NCBI RefSeq assembly: GCF_006861795.1
Contig: NZ_VDGH01000008.1
Coordinates: 62,001-126,000 of the forward strand
DNA length: 64,000 nucleotides
Direction of reading: 5' to 3'
From: Psychrobacillus lasiicapitis
GTDB lineage: Bacteria > Bacillota > Bacilli > Bacillales_A > Planococcaceae
Of this stretch, positions 35,325 through 44,631 are shown in pieces. The notes beneath the pieces are model-generated. The model was given only the letters and a program-made list of their open reading frames with translations. It had not been told where the DNA came from and ran no database searches. The position numbers were made by a program, and so were the translations under genes. Each line of letters begins with the position of its first letter. Within the stretch, counting starts at the first letter, position 1.

Positions 35325-36821
35325 TTATTCTTTTCGAAGAGCCGTTTTCAATACTTTTCCGCTCGCATTCCTAGGAAGAGTATCGATAAAAACAATTTCT
35401 TCTGGTATTTTATAGTTTGCCAATCGTTTCGAACAGAAAGAAGTAATAGCTTCTTCTGTCAAAGTTTGACCTTCTTTTAATACTATAAAAGCTTTTGGAA
35501 CTTCTCCATAAACAGTATGTGGAATTCCTACAACCGCTGCTTCTAAAAGTTCTGGTATTTGATATAACACCTCTTCAACTTCTACTGGATATACATTTTC
35601 CCCCGCTCGGATTATCATGTCTTTCTTCCGATCGACAATATATAGCAGTCCATCTTCATCAAATCGACCTAAGTCTCCTGTATATAACCATCCGTTTTGA
35701 ATCGATCTACTCGTTGCTTCCTCATTTTTTAAATAGCCTTTCATTACTTGAGGACCTTTCGTAACTATTTCCCCTACTTGCCCCACTGGTAAGGGTTCTC
35801 CAAATTCATCCACCACTTGTACTTGTGTTTGTGGAAGCGGTTCTCCTACAGAGCCAATTTTCTCTAATGCATGATGATCTTTTAGCGTAGTAGCCGCCGG
35901 GGAGTTTTCTGTTTGTCCATATAAGTTTTGAACTTTCACATCTGGATATAGCGCTTTAACTTTTCGCACTAATTCATATGGCATCGGAGCTGCTCCATAA
36001 GTAAACAGTCGAAGATTAGGTAACTGTAAGCCTTGCATTTTTGGCGTGTTCAATAAAATACTGTACATCGCAGGCACCCCAAAGAATATTGTAATATCCT
36101 CTTGTTCCATCGTATTTAAAGCGCGTTCAGGAGAAAATCCTTCTTCAATGACAATCGTTCCACCCGCATAAATAACGGGAATACTAAAAACATGACTCGC
36201 CGCACAGTGAAATAATGGAGCGACAATTTGCATGCGATCTTTGGAGTTTAGCTCCATTGCCTCTCCCCATATCTCCGCAACTGCTCTCACATTACTCGCT
36301 GTCAGCATAACGCCTTTTTGCTTACCTGTTGTACCAGAAGTATAAAAAATGACGCTCGTCCGTTCTTCACACTCCCTTACTTCCTCGTAAGAAATAGCTC
36401 CATTCTCTAACACTTCTATTAATCCTTCGTTTTCTCCTACTACTAGCGTATCTTTAAATTTTGCAAATGTGTCAGGGATTTCTTTTAAAATTGGCTCCAT
36501 ATCCGCTCCAAAAATAAGGGCTTTTGCTTCAGAATGCGCAAATATGTACTCCACTTCCGGAGCAGCAAGCTTCGTATTGACAGGCATTACGCTAAATCCA
36601 CCAAGCTGACATGCATAATAACAAATTAAGAAATAATCGGAGTTATTCAAGTAAACTGCAATAATATCTTCTTGTTCGTAACCTTTTGCTTGAAAATAAC
36701 CAGCTAATCTTTTGGCCTGCTCGTAAAACGCTGAATAGGTTGTGTTTCTCCCTTTAAACTGCGTGATTAAATGATGCGGTTGCTCTTTTGCATGGAGTGC
36801 CAGTTTTTCCGTAACGAACAT
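35325..36821 (-). CDS. acyl-CoA synthetase (AMP-binding, fatty acid ligase type)
   Basis: A 498-residue adenylate-forming ligase that activates a carboxylic acid with ATP and CoA. The AMP-binding signature YTSGTTGKQKGV lies near 157-168, NLYGQTE near 296, and the C-terminal hinge and lysine regions LYIVDRKKDMIIRAGENVYP and RNASGKVLK close the protein. It begins 35 bases after the TetR gene and ends 13 bases before the thiolase. Chain-length preference is unknown. Confidence 0.9.
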   Translation of the reverse strand: MFVTEKLALHAKEQPHHLITQFKGRNTTYSAFYEQAKRLAGYFQAKGYEQEDIIAVYLNNSDYFLICYYACQLGGFSVMPVNTKLAAPEVEYIFAHSEAKALIFGADMEPILKEIPDTFAKFKDTLVVGENEGLIEVLENGAISYEEVRECEERTSVIFYTSGTTGKQKGVMLTASNVRAVAEIWGEAMELNSKDRMQIVAPLFHCAASHVFSIPVIYAGGTIVIEEGFSPERALNTMEQEDITIFFGVPAMYSILLNTPKMQGLQLPNLRLFTYGAAPMPYELVRKVKALYPDVKVQNLYGQTENSPAATTLKDHHALEKIGSVGEPLPQTQVQVVDEFGEPLPVGQVGEIVTKGPQVMKGYLKNEEATSRSIQNGWLYTGDLGRFDEDGLLYIVDRKKDMIIRAGENVYPVEVEEVLYQIPELLEAAVVGIPHTVYGEVPKAFIVLKEGQTLTEEAITSFCSKRLANYKIPEEIVFIDTLPRNASGKVLKTALRKE

Positions 36822-36855
36822 ATATCAGATCCCCTTTTGTTTTAAATGATGGTAT

Positions 36856-37440
36856 TCATTTCACAACTTTTAACAAATAATCTGCATAAATCGCTTGTAG
36901 CTCTTCAATTGACTTATCTCCATCAAGCCTGTACCATTGCTGAATCCAGTTCATAGAACCGAGTAAAATCATTCTTGCCATCTTTGGTTCTTTTATAGTG
37001 AACTCTCCTTCCTCCACTCCTTTTTGAATTACTTCGTCAAACGACGCTGCATATTCATTTCGTTTTCGTAAAATAGGATGGAGATAATCCTTGGAGAAGG
37101 TTTGGTCAGGCTTAATAATCATATTGAACGTTTCTTTTTCTTCAATCATATAGCGTATATGATTGGCAATCATCTTGCGTAGCTTCTGTTCGTTAGATAG
37201 GTCTTCCTGAAAATAATCCTGTAGCTCATTAATTGCCTGCCCCAACACCATTTCATGACATTGAAAAAGGAGATCTTCTTTATTTTTAAAATAGTAATAG
37301 AGAGAACCTTTCGTCATCAGAAGCTCTGCAGCAATCTCTTCCATCGTTGCACCTTGATATCCTTTTTGATTCACGATTTTGACAGCAGACAAAATAATTT
37401 CTTGCTTTTTCTTCTGCAGTTTTTTCTCTGAGAGCTTCAT
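36856..37440 (-). CDS. TetR-family transcriptional regulator (FadR-like)
   Basis: A 194-residue repressor with an N-terminal helix-turn-helix (ATMEEIAAELLMTKGSLYYYFKNKEDLLFQ, near 30-60) and a helical ligand-binding domain. It is embedded between acyl-CoA dehydrogenase and acyl-CoA ligase genes, so it is a likely acyl-CoA-responsive regulator of this operon, like Bacillus FadR. A candidate operator lies at 38712-38727. AAGGAGG precedes the ATG. Confidence 0.85.
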   Translation of the reverse strand: MKLSEKKLQKKKQEIILSAVKIVNQKGYQGATMEEIAAELLMTKGSLYYYFKNKEDLLFQCHEMVLGQAINELQDYFQEDLSNEQKLRKMIANHIRYMIEEKETFNMIIKPDQTFSKDYLHPILRKRNEYAASFDEVIQKGVEEGEFTIKEPKMARMILLGSMNWIQQWYRLDGDKSIEELQAIYADYLLKVVK

Positions 37441-37457
37441 TCGGATTCCTCCTTTCT

Positions 37458-38609
37458 TTATAAATCTAGCTTTTTCGCAATAATGGTTTTCATAATTTCT
37501 GTTGTGCCTGCATAAATACTCGCAACGGGAATATCACGGTATCTTCTTGCAATCTCGTATTCTTCCATATATCCATAGCCGCCGTGCAGCTGTAAGCATT
37601 CTGCTGCCACACGTTTGGCCATTTCACTAATCCACCATTTTGCCATAGACACTTCTTTAACAATGTCTTCATTTGCGATATGGCGAGCAGTCAACTGATT
37701 CACGTATGTTCGACCGATATCTATTTCGGTTGCCATTTCTGCAATTTTGAATTGCGTATTTTGAAATTTACTTATCGATTGACCGAATGCTTTTCGATTT
37801 TTTACATAGTCAATTGTTATTCGTAGCATTTCTTCTGCTTCTATTTGACATTGAAGTGCAACGACTAGACGCTCTTGCTGCAAGTTTTGCATAAGATAAT
37901 AAAACCCTTTGCCTTCTTCCCCAAGTAAATTTTCTGCAGGTACCTTGACATCTTCGAATATTAACTCGCCAGTATCCCCGCTATGCATACCGATTTTATC
38001 GAGCTTCTTTCCACGCTTAAAGCCTTCCATCCCTTTCTCCACAACGAGTAAACTAATTCCTCTATGAGCAGGGATGGCATCTGGATCCGTTTTACAAACA
38101 ATGATAGCAATATCAGCTGTTAAGGCGTTTGTGATAAATGTCTTTTCTCCATTTAAAATGTAAGTATCTCCCTCTTTTCGAGCAGTCGTTTTCACTCCCG
38201 CTAAATCGGATCCAACACTAGGCTCCGTCATACCAATCGCCGTAATCAGTTGCCCGCTTATACAACCGGGAAGCCACTTTTCTTTTTGTTTTTCTGTTCC
38301 GAGACTCTCGAAGTAAGGGCTTACAATATCAGAGTGCAGACACATTCCACTTGCTAATCCTTGACCCACACGCTCTAATTCCTCTATCAAAATCATCGAA
38401 TAGGAAAAATCGAGCCCAAGTCCCCCGTATTTCTCACTTACCCAAGGACATAAAAAACCATTCTCCCCCATCTTCAGCCAAAAATCTCTCGGAATCGTTC
38501 GATTTGCTTCCCATTCATTATAGAAAGGGTACGCTTCCTTCTCTAACATCTTTTTCAAAGCCTTGCGAAATAACTCATGCTCATCCGTTATAAAAGAAGC
38601 TCTCACCAA
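37458..38609 (-). CDS. acyl-CoA dehydrogenase
   Basis: A flavoprotein of 383 residues that makes the first double bond in acyl-CoA. Typical segments are present: ITAIGMTEPSVGSDLAGV (FAD/substrate site near 125-140), GEKTFITNA, and the C-terminal QLHGGYGYMEEYEIARRYRD. The open frame continues to 38735, but the N-terminus of the family and a GGAGG eight bases away point to the TTG at 38609. It is the first gene of the lipid operon. Confidence 0.9.
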   Translation of the reverse strand: MVRASFITDEHELFRKALKKMLEKEAYPFYNEWEANRTIPRDFWLKMGENGFLCPWVSEKYGGLGLDFSYSMILIEELERVGQGLASGMCLHSDIVSPYFESLGTEKQKEKWLPGCISGQLITAIGMTEPSVGSDLAGVKTTARKEGDTYILNGEKTFITNALTADIAIIVCKTDPDAIPAHRGISLLVVEKGMEGFKRGKKLDKIGMHSGDTGELIFEDVKVPAENLLGEEGKGFYYLMQNLQQERLVVALQCQIEAEEMLRITIDYVKNRKAFGQSISKFQNTQFKIAEMATEIDIGRTYVNQLTARHIANEDIVKEVSMAKWWISEMAKRVAAECLQLHGGYGYMEEYEIARRYRDIPVASIYAGTTEIMKTIIAKKLDL

Positions 38610-38711
38610 AAATTTGTCCTCCTCTTCTATTTTATCTGAAAATTCAATCTTAAAATCATTATACTTCTTCCATTCTAAAAGTAAATGTTTTTTTGAACGT
38701 CGTTTAAATTT

Positions 38712-38727
38712 TGAATAAATACATTCA
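38712..38727. promoter_or_regulatory. candidate FadR/TetR operator before the acyl-CoA dehydrogenase gene
   Basis: TGAATAAATACATTCA has inverted TGAAT/ATTCA ends. It recalls the TGAATGA-centred palindrome of Bacillus FadR but is two bases shorter. It lies about 100 bases before the predicted start codon of the first gene of the operon that also encodes a TetR regulator. Assignment is tentative. Confidence 0.4.
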
Positions 38728-38813
38728 TTTTTCACTTTATGTTTAATAAACCCTAAATATCTATCCTAAAGTTTATTTTGTAGAATATCCTTTTTACATA
38801 CTCACCATATTAA

Positions 38814-38844
38814 AAACGCCCCGGCATTGTTACACCAGGGCGTT
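38814..38844 (-). terminator. terminator hairpin after the channel-like gene
   Basis: AACGCCCCGG and CCAGGGCGTT pair with an internal irregularity and a short loop, ten bases beyond the stop codon. The A run to its left gives a U run in the minus-strand RNA. Confidence 0.7.
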
Positions 38845-38854
38845 GCTTCAGATT

Positions 38855-40546
38855 TTATTTATCTAACTTTCCGTCACTAGGAGGAATATCTTCATAAGGA
38901 TGTAAGTCATCGGTAGATGGGATGTTATATCCTGTATCAGGAGATTCATCTAAAAAGCCATTTGTCTCTCTTAGATTTTGCTCCGTTTTCTTAGTCGCTT
39001 GAACATCCTTCTTCAACGATTGTTTCATCGAATTTTTTTCTGCTTTATAGTCTTCCTTCGACACTTCTGCATCTTCTAAGCTTTTTTCCATTTTACTCAA
39101 ATAGCGAGCTGCATGTTCTTTTCCACCCAATCCAAATGCCAAGCCAAACGCCAATGCCAAGCCACCTAGTATAAGGATAAATGCGGAGTTAATGATGGAA
39201 GCTGCTATTCCTAACTGGTCTAATGCCATGAAAAATGCAAAAGCCAAGATCGCATATTTCGCTACATAACGTAAGAAATGTGGTGTTCCGGAAGAATGCT
39301 TCATCAAGCTTCCAACCAATTTTTCTACCAGATTCGCTAACCAAAATCCAACTGCTAAAATAATAATCGCAGCGAACACAGATGGTAAATAAGCAAAAAT
39401 GGCAGTTGCCAATGTCACCATGAATTGTAACTCTAACAATTGTAATGCTTCTACAACAAACAGTAATATAATCACTACTTGAACAATCGTACCTAACAAA
39501 GTCGAAACAGTTGGCGCTGTATCATTGCCAGATTTGAATCCCATCTTTCCAAATACTGAATTCACACCACTTTTTTCAAGAAGCGATACAACGACATCTT
39601 TTACCCATTTCGCGATAACTATGCCAACTAATACTAAAAGGATGGCCACGAAAATCTTCGGTAGCATTGCCAGAACATTATTTAACATGCTAATAGCCGG
39701 GGAAGAAATGCCTTCTAGATCTAAAATTTCTAATGTAGTAATAGAAACTGGAATCATGATTAAAACAAAAGCCACAACCCCAACAACTTTCGATACACTC
39801 GTCCCTTCTATAAAGGAAGAAATCTTCAGCTTATCTGCTAATCGATCTGCACCAGCTGACTGTAAAAACTTCTCTATTAAATTACGAACTAGTTTTGCAA
39901 CGAACCAACCAATGGCAAACACAATAGCTGCCGATACTAGTTTAGGAATAAAGTTAAAGAAACTAGCGAGCATTCCCTCAAATGGTCCACTTAAGCCATC
40001 AATTCCTAATGCATTTAATACTGCAGGAATAAAAAATAAAAAGATTAGATAGTACGCAACGTTTGCCGCTGTGTCCGTCCATTTCGTCTGATCCACTTTG
40101 TTCGGATCAACACCTGTTTTTCCTACGTATTTATTTAAAGGGAGCTTCGAACCTGCCATTTGAATCACTTTTTTAATGACAGTTGCTAAAATCCAAGCAA
40201 ATAATAAAATCAAAGCAGCTTTCAAAATATTTAAGAAAGCACCAGTTAATCCTGAATACATGGAAATAAACGGAGTGGCCATTGTATTCAAGTTCAATAT
40301 GTTAAAGAATAAAACAAATGCAAAGATCAACACAATAGCAAAGACAACTTTGCTTATAACCTTCTCGACTGACCATTTGGACTTTGTATTTCCTAACCGT
40401 TCATTCACATGAAATTTTCTAAGTAACTTATACGTCGTGTTTTCTAAAAGCTTTGCAATAAAAAATCCTATTAATAATACCAATAAACCTATTAATATCT
40501 CGGGTAAAAAAGAGAGGGTATCTCTCCAATAATACTGATCTAACAT
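38855..40546 (-). CDS. mechanosensitive-channel-like membrane protein with repeated conserved TM-helix units
   Basis: A 563-residue membrane protein made of several repeats of one pattern, a hydrophobic helix followed by xxxGWFVAKLVRNLxEKxL-like sequence (near 30, 120, 215, 310, 400). This is the conserved TM-helix family linked to small-conductance mechanosensitive channels (CmpX type). The C-terminal 90 residues are charged and probably cytoplasmic. It has no beta-barrel MscS core, so channel activity is uncertain. AAGGAGGAG precedes the ATG. It is a single-gene unit. Confidence 0.78.
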   Translation of the reverse strand: MLDQYYWRDTLSFLPEILIGLLVLLIGFFIAKLLENTTYKLLRKFHVNERLGNTKSKWSVEKVISKVVFAIVLIFAFVLFFNILNLNTMATPFISMYSGLTGAFLNILKAALILLFAWILATVIKKVIQMAGSKLPLNKYVGKTGVDPNKVDQTKWTDTAANVAYYLIFLFFIPAVLNALGIDGLSGPFEGMLASFFNFIPKLVSAAIVFAIGWFVAKLVRNLIEKFLQSAGADRLADKLKISSFIEGTSVSKVVGVVAFVLIMIPVSITTLEILDLEGISSPAISMLNNVLAMLPKIFVAILLVLVGIVIAKWVKDVVVSLLEKSGVNSVFGKMGFKSGNDTAPTVSTLLGTIVQVVIILLFVVEALQLLELQFMVTLATAIFAYLPSVFAAIIILAVGFWLANLVEKLVGSLMKHSSGTPHFLRYVAKYAILAFAFFMALDQLGIAASIINSAFILILGGLALAFGLAFGLGGKEHAARYLSKMEKSLEDAEVSKEDYKAEKNSMKQSLKKDVQATKKTEQNLRETNGFLDESPDTGYNIPSTDDLHPYEDIPPSDGKLDK

Positions 40547-40785
40547 TGCGTCTCCTCCTTATATATTAACTTTTCTATAAGCTTTCATAATACTCTGTTA
40601 CCCACGTAACCCCCTTCTCAAACTAAAGCAAAATCGCCCTTACAATTAGTAAATAAAAGGAAGTATGGAAAAGCGCAGGAATCAGAGTAAAAATATATGC
40701 ATCCCAAGGTATCACTCACACGAATATAAGTACCTAAGTACTGTCCAAATTAGCTCGTTAGAAAGACAAAATGGAATAACTCACA

Positions 40786-41391
40786 TAATAGGGAAACTGT
40801 GCGGTAAAGAGACATGGCAAAGGAAATTGATTTCCCCTCCAGGCGGACGCTTACCGCGGGGCGGGCGGTGAGCCTCCTCGTCGCATGCTCCTGCGGGGTC
40901 TCACCTGTCCCGCTGATCCCGCAGGTGTCGCCGCCTTGCGCTTCAATCAATAGAACTTGCTGACTAATCCATAATTCAATGCAAAAAAGCTACTTAATTT
41001 ATTAAAACTGTCAAGCAGTCACTTATTTAGAATCATTTTATGTACAGTATTAATTATAGGAAAGGTTGCTATGAGCCATTCAAGCAATGGCAGCTCCTAA
41101 TAATTGATCACAATCGCTAGATAGTATATCTTATACAACTTTTCAAGGGTTTTCACCCATAGAAAATGCAACATAGTACTAAATTTTGTGTCTCATTATG
41201 AAGTAAATAGCAAACTCTATTGGATTGTAGCGAAGGGGTGGCGACTCCGGCGGGAACAGTACGAGCTGAAAGCCCCGCAGGAGCGAGAGCTCCGAGGAGA
41301 TGGAAGCCGTGCCCGCGGAAAGCGTCCACCCTATAGAGGAAATCCAAGCGGACACTTCATTCAACTCACTACCGCGCAGTTTCCCTATACT
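40786..41391 (-). repeat. GC-rich fold-back element, copy 4 (full length, inverted)
   Basis: Same element as copies 1-3 but in the opposite orientation. It has the inverted terminal sequences TAATAGGGAAACTGTGCGGTA and TACCGCGCAGTTTCCCTATA, the same two inverted GC-rich modules, and the same AT-rich middle. The bases just to its right (GCCATAGAACTTATAATTTTCC) are almost the same as those just right of copy 2, although the elements point opposite ways. Confidence 0.85.
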
Positions 41392-41430
41392 AATGGACAA
41401 GCCATAGAACTTATAATTTTCCATGTCAAA

Positions 41431-41464
41431 AAAAACGACTTCTCTTTACGAGAAATCGTTTTTG
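41431..41464 (-). terminator. Rho-independent terminator of the RsbR-like gene
   Basis: AAAAACGACTTCTC and GAGAAATCGTTTTT form a stem with one mismatch and a five-base loop, with A and T runs on both sides, 27 bases after the stop codon. Confidence 0.75.
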
Positions 41465-41490
41465 ATCTTCCATATATATCTATAAAATTG

Positions 41491-42306
41491 CTATTTCAAA
41501 CTATCAATCGCTTGCTTAACACTTCCAAATGTGTGAAACGAGCTAAAATCAATACCCGCTCGGACAACCTCCATGGAAAGATTGGGACGAATGCCAGAAA
41601 ATAATACATGGATGCCAAGTAGTTGAAGCACACTGTGAAGGATAAAGATCTGCTCCGCCACTTCAGAATCAATCGTCAAAATACCACTAAAATCAATGAT
41701 CAAATGGTCTATCGAGCGACTCGGGATCAAAGGAACTAAATGATTGATGACGTATTGAAAACGATAGGAATCAATCATACCGATTAAAGGCAATACAGCA
41801 ATCCCTGCTTGGATAGGTACAATAGGAGCCGATAATTCATTTATTTCTTTTTGACGTTCTTCCATTAACGAATCACGATAAACTTCATATGCGGAAATCG
41901 TCTCCATAAGGCTTACATCCATTAAATAATTAATTCGATTATTTATTTTCACTACATTCTCAACCGATAATCCGTGATCTATTGATATCTGGGTGATGCA
42001 TTCTAAATACATTAAGCGGTTTTTAGCAAATGGCTTAAGAATCGTTGAAAATTGGGAAAATAGAGCCGCTTGCTGTTCACCGACTTGTTTACTCCATTTG
42101 ATCAGTTCTGCTTCTGCAGCCTCCTCTGTTTCTTCGAAAGAGTTTGCTATAAGCATTAAAAACTCCACATTCTGTTGAATGGAATGCTCCAACATCTCTT
42201 CTGTAACTGGAATATCCACGTTTACTAGCGCTTTTTTTGTTATATCTCTTATAATTTTTTCGGCATTCTCGATTAAATACCGTCCTACTTTCCTTACTTC
42301 TTCCAT
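41491..42306 (-). CDS. RsbR-like STAS-domain stressosome protein
   Basis: A 271-residue protein with an N-terminal helical (non-haem globin-type) sensor half and a C-terminal STAS domain from about residue 150 (SAPIVPIQAGIAVLPLIG; HLIIDFSGILTIDSEVAEQI; GIRPNL). This is the layout of RsbR paralogues, which form the stressosome that controls sigma-B. The threonine in SGILTID is at the place where RsbR is phosphorylated. It lies 17 bases after ytxJ. Which signal it senses is unknown. Confidence 0.87.
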   Translation of the reverse strand: MEEVRKVGRYLIENAEKIIRDITKKALVNVDIPVTEEMLEHSIQQNVEFLMLIANSFEETEEAAEAELIKWSKQVGEQQAALFSQFSTILKPFAKNRLMYLECITQISIDHGLSVENVVKINNRINYLMDVSLMETISAYEVYRDSLMEERQKEINELSAPIVPIQAGIAVLPLIGMIDSYRFQYVINHLVPLIPSRSIDHLIIDFSGILTIDSEVAEQIFILHSVLQLLGIHVLFSGIRPNLSMEVVRAGIDFSSFHTFGSVKQAIDSLK

Positions 42307-42322
42307 ACAATCTCTCCGTCCC

Positions 42323-42655
42323 CTATAATGTTCCCGTTACCTTTGTTAATTCTTTGTTTGTAATCTTCCTATGAGAAGCATTCCAAACAGCTCGTCCATC
42401 TGCTATTAAAAACGCTTGAGGTGATTCATGACGTATACCTAAATCATTTTCTATCTCATTGGACACTGCACGATTTTCAATCACTTTTACTAAATACGAT
42501 TCAACTGGTGAATCAAATGACGTAAATTCTCCATATGCATATGCGCTAATTGGACAAGTGGTACTATGCTTAAACACAATAATCCCCTTCTCCTTTGACT
42601 GCTCCAAAATATCTTTCCATTGATCTACCGAAGTAATTTCTGTATATTTTGCCAT
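42323..42655 (-). CDS. ytxJ: YtxJ-family bacillithiol-linked redox protein
   Basis: A 110-residue thioredoxin-fold protein with a monothiol CPIS motif (Cys34 in KHSTTCPIS), as in the YtxJ/bacilliredoxin-like family of bacillithiol-producing Firmicutes. It is probably a protein de-bacillithiolase or stress protein. The start has AAGGAGG nine bases upstream; the in-frame extension to 42709 lacks a site. It is probably in one unit with the RsbR-like gene, pointing to general stress control. Confidence 0.82.
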   Translation of the reverse strand: MAKYTEITSVDQWKDILEQSKEKGIIVFKHSTTCPISAYAYGEFTSFDSPVESYLVKVIENRAVSNEIENDLGIRHESPQAFLIADGRAVWNASHRKITNKELTKVTGTL

Positions 42656-42779
42656 TTGAACCATCCTCCTTGAATTTTTTGCTTTATATCTTATATACCC
42701 ATTATACAAGACTTATCCTTCAAAACACCTACACTTTTCATTCTACCCTCCTTTTTAGCTATCTATCATTCTTGTTTTT

Positions 42780-42805
42780 GTTTAATAAGATCGCTTTTAG
42801 GTTAT
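42780..42805 (+). promoter_or_regulatory. sigma-B-type promoter before the first YusW lipoprotein gene
   Basis: GTTTAA (42780-42785) and GGTTAT (42800-42805) are separated by 14 bases, matching the sigma-B consensus (GTTTAA, then GGGTAT) except for one base. It lies about 40 bases before the start codon. Confidence 0.6.
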
Positions 42806-42846
42806 TGATAATATGTAGATCCAATCATTGTGAGAGGAGAATGTAC

Positions 42847-43341
42847 ATGAAAGCAAAGAAACCTACCATCCTTGCAACAATACTGCTATCATCATCGATG
42901 CTTGTTGCTGCTTGCGGGAATAATGATGAGCCAGAGGAAAATGTACCTGATGGAACAGCATTTGAGGAGGAACAAAATGAGAAAGTCGATGAATCTCTAG
43001 CAACAGATAGCCCAGAGACCGAATTCGGCTTCCGTTTTTTAAATTTACACATCAGTACACCCGACAATAAAGATGCGATAATAGCAGAATACTATGGAAA
43101 CTCTTCAAGATCCGAAGCAGTTTACAAAAATATGCATGCGGCGGCAGATGCACAAGGAGATGCCGCTTATACATTACTAGAGCAAGTCTTTACAGACCTT
43201 CAGATCACGCAAGAGATGAGTAAGGAAGAAGTCATCGAAAGGGTAACCACGGCTTTTGATGCAGCTGATTATACAAACTTTGACCTAGAAGTTGAATACG
43301 AAGATGGAGAAACGAAAACATACACGGATAGCAAAGAATAA
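42847..43341 (+). CDS. YusW-like lipoprotein, copy 1
   Basis: A 164-residue secreted lipoprotein with an N-terminal signal ending in the lipobox LVAAC, an acidic linker, and a YusW-type domain (FGFRFLNLHI...FDLEVEYEDGETKTYTDS). The domain looks like a pair of small alpha/beta repeats. The start with AGGAG seven bases away is chosen; the open frame continues far upstream without a signal peptide. It has a sigma-B-like promoter and its own terminator. Function of YusW proteins is not known. Confidence 0.82.
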   Translation: MKAKKPTILATILLSSSMLVAACGNNDEPEENVPDGTAFEEEQNEKVDESLATDSPETEFGFRFLNLHISTPDNKDAIIAEYYGNSSRSEAVYKNMHAAADAQGDAAYTLLEQVFTDLQITQEMSKEEVIERVTTAFDAADYTNFDLEVEYEDGETKTYTDSKE

Positions 43342-43343
43342 TT

Positions 43344-43378
43344 AAAACCAAGCCGGGATCTAAGCCGGCTTGGTTTTA
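43344..43378 (+). terminator. terminator after YusW copy 1
   Basis: AAAACCAAGCCGG and CCGGCTTGGTTTT form a strong 13-base-pair stem with an eight-base loop, followed by AATG. Confidence 0.85.
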
Positions 43379-43453
43379 ATGATGCTTCTTTGGTTAAACG
43401 TTTCACTCCTTGGACAGTATTATAGAGTCAATTACATCGAGAGGAGAATCTAG

Positions 43454-43954
43454 ATGAATCTTAAAAAATATACGATATTTACTCTAAGCCTTTTAACGAG
43501 CTTTTTGCTATTAGGTGCTTGCGGAAACACTAATAAAGAAGAGGAAGAAAATGTACCCGATGGCACAGTAACAAACCCACAACAGAGTGAAACGATTGAC
43601 GAATCTCAAACAACTGAAAACCAAGAAAATGAATTCGGATTCCAAAGCTTTAACCTACATATCGATACAGTAGAAAACAAAGATTCCGTTCTCGTTGAAT
43701 ATAACGTTAACCAAGCAGATACAGACGTCAAATATACAAACGTACAGCAAACTGCAGACCTTCAAGGAGATTCTGCTTACGCCCTCCTCCAACCAATATT
43801 CATGGAGCTGCACTTAACAAAAGAGATGAGTGATGAGGAAGTAATCGAAAAAGTTACCTCACAGTTCGGTGTAAATGCCTTTAACAACTTCAACCTTGAA
43901 GTCGAATACGCAGATGGGGAAAACAAAACGTATACTGCTAACACGACAGAGTAA
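43454..43954 (+). CDS. YusW-like lipoprotein, copy 2
   Basis: A 166-residue paralogue of the preceding gene with lipobox LLGAC and the same ENVPDGT linker and FGFQSFNLHI...NFNLEVEYADGENKTYTA domain. The GAGAGGAGAATCTAG leader is almost the same as in copy 1, showing recent tandem duplication including the leader. No sigma-B-type promoter was recognised for this copy. It is followed by a terminator that also serves the convergent gene. Confidence 0.82.
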   Translation: MNLKKYTIFTLSLLTSFLLLGACGNTNKEEEENVPDGTVTNPQQSETIDESQTTENQENEFGFQSFNLHIDTVENKDSVLVEYNVNQADTDVKYTNVQQTADLQGDSAYALLQPIFMELHLTKEMSDEEVIEKVTSQFGVNAFNNFNLEVEYADGENKTYTANTTE

Positions 43955-43994
43955 GAAAAGCCAAGTCGGAATTTTCACCGGCTTGGCTTTTCTT
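43953..43994. terminator. bidirectional terminator, YusW copy 2 and YuiD-like gene
   Basis: AAGAAAAGCCAAG and CTTGGCTTTTCTT form a stem with CGG/CCG extension and T runs in both directions, between convergent genes. Confidence 0.85.
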
Positions 43995-44001
43995 ATTCAT
44001 T

Positions 44002-44466
44002 TCAATCTTCCAATTTCGCACAAATAACACCGAAAATAGTTCCTAAAATTGCACCCGCCACTACCTCGACAGGCTGATGACCAAGTAGTTCATTTAATTC
44101 TTCCTCTCGTTGCACATACTCAAAGCTCGGAAAATTACCCGATAAGGTTACTATATTGTCTTCCAAATCATTTACAAGCTGTGCAATTTCGCCTGTATGT
44201 CTTCTGATTCCTTGCGCATCATACATAACGATAACTCCAAATACAACTGCCAGCGCTGTCTCCGTATGACGAGCTCCTTTATTGGCAGCTACGTAGGATG
44301 CAAGTGCTGCTACTCCTGCCGAATGTGAGCTTGGCATACCTCCAGTTGTAAATGCTTGTTTAAGATCCCATTTTCCCGTTAACTTTTTATGCGTAAATAT
44401 TTTTAAGCCTTGTGCTAAACCAATTGCAGATAATGCTGTAACAATTCCTCGATTCATTTTCGTCAT
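44002..44466 (-). CDS. YuiD-like divergent PAP2 (DUF212) membrane protein
   Basis: A 154-residue membrane protein of the DUF212/YuiD family, a distant relative of PAP2 acid phosphatases. It keeps TGGMPSSHSAGVAALASYVA near 45-64, with the SSHS of the PAP2 signature, and the helix-flanked RRHTGEIAQLVNDL. The start after GGAGGACAAA is preferred. The substrate is unknown, perhaps a lipid phosphate. Confidence 0.82.
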   Translation of the reverse strand: MTKMNRGIVTALSAIGLAQGLKIFTHKKLTGKWDLKQAFTTGGMPSSHSAGVAALASYVAANKGARHTETALAVVFGVIVMYDAQGIRRHTGEIAQLVNDLEDNIVTLSGNFPSFEYVQREEELNELLGHQPVEVVAGAILGTIFGVICAKLED

Positions 44467-44631
44467 TTTGTCCTCCAACTAGCTATTTTTATTTCTATTT
44501 ACATTTCCCTATCTGACATTAAATAATCCTGTAAAGCAGATTTTCTTATTTTTTATGAATAATCAATGAAAAATTTCAACATAATAGCACAAGCCAACAA
44601 AATAGAATAGATAGAAGGGAGATCAATCCAT

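Noticed and set aside
39525-40052. 175-codon plus-strand frame opposite the channel-like gene
   Set aside because: Shadow of a repetitive membrane protein gene, with no ribosome site or recognisable domain.
40665-41604. Frames in and around fold-back copy 4, including a 138-codon one
   Set aside because: Composition artefacts of the repeat; the longest one also runs antisense into the RsbR-like gene.
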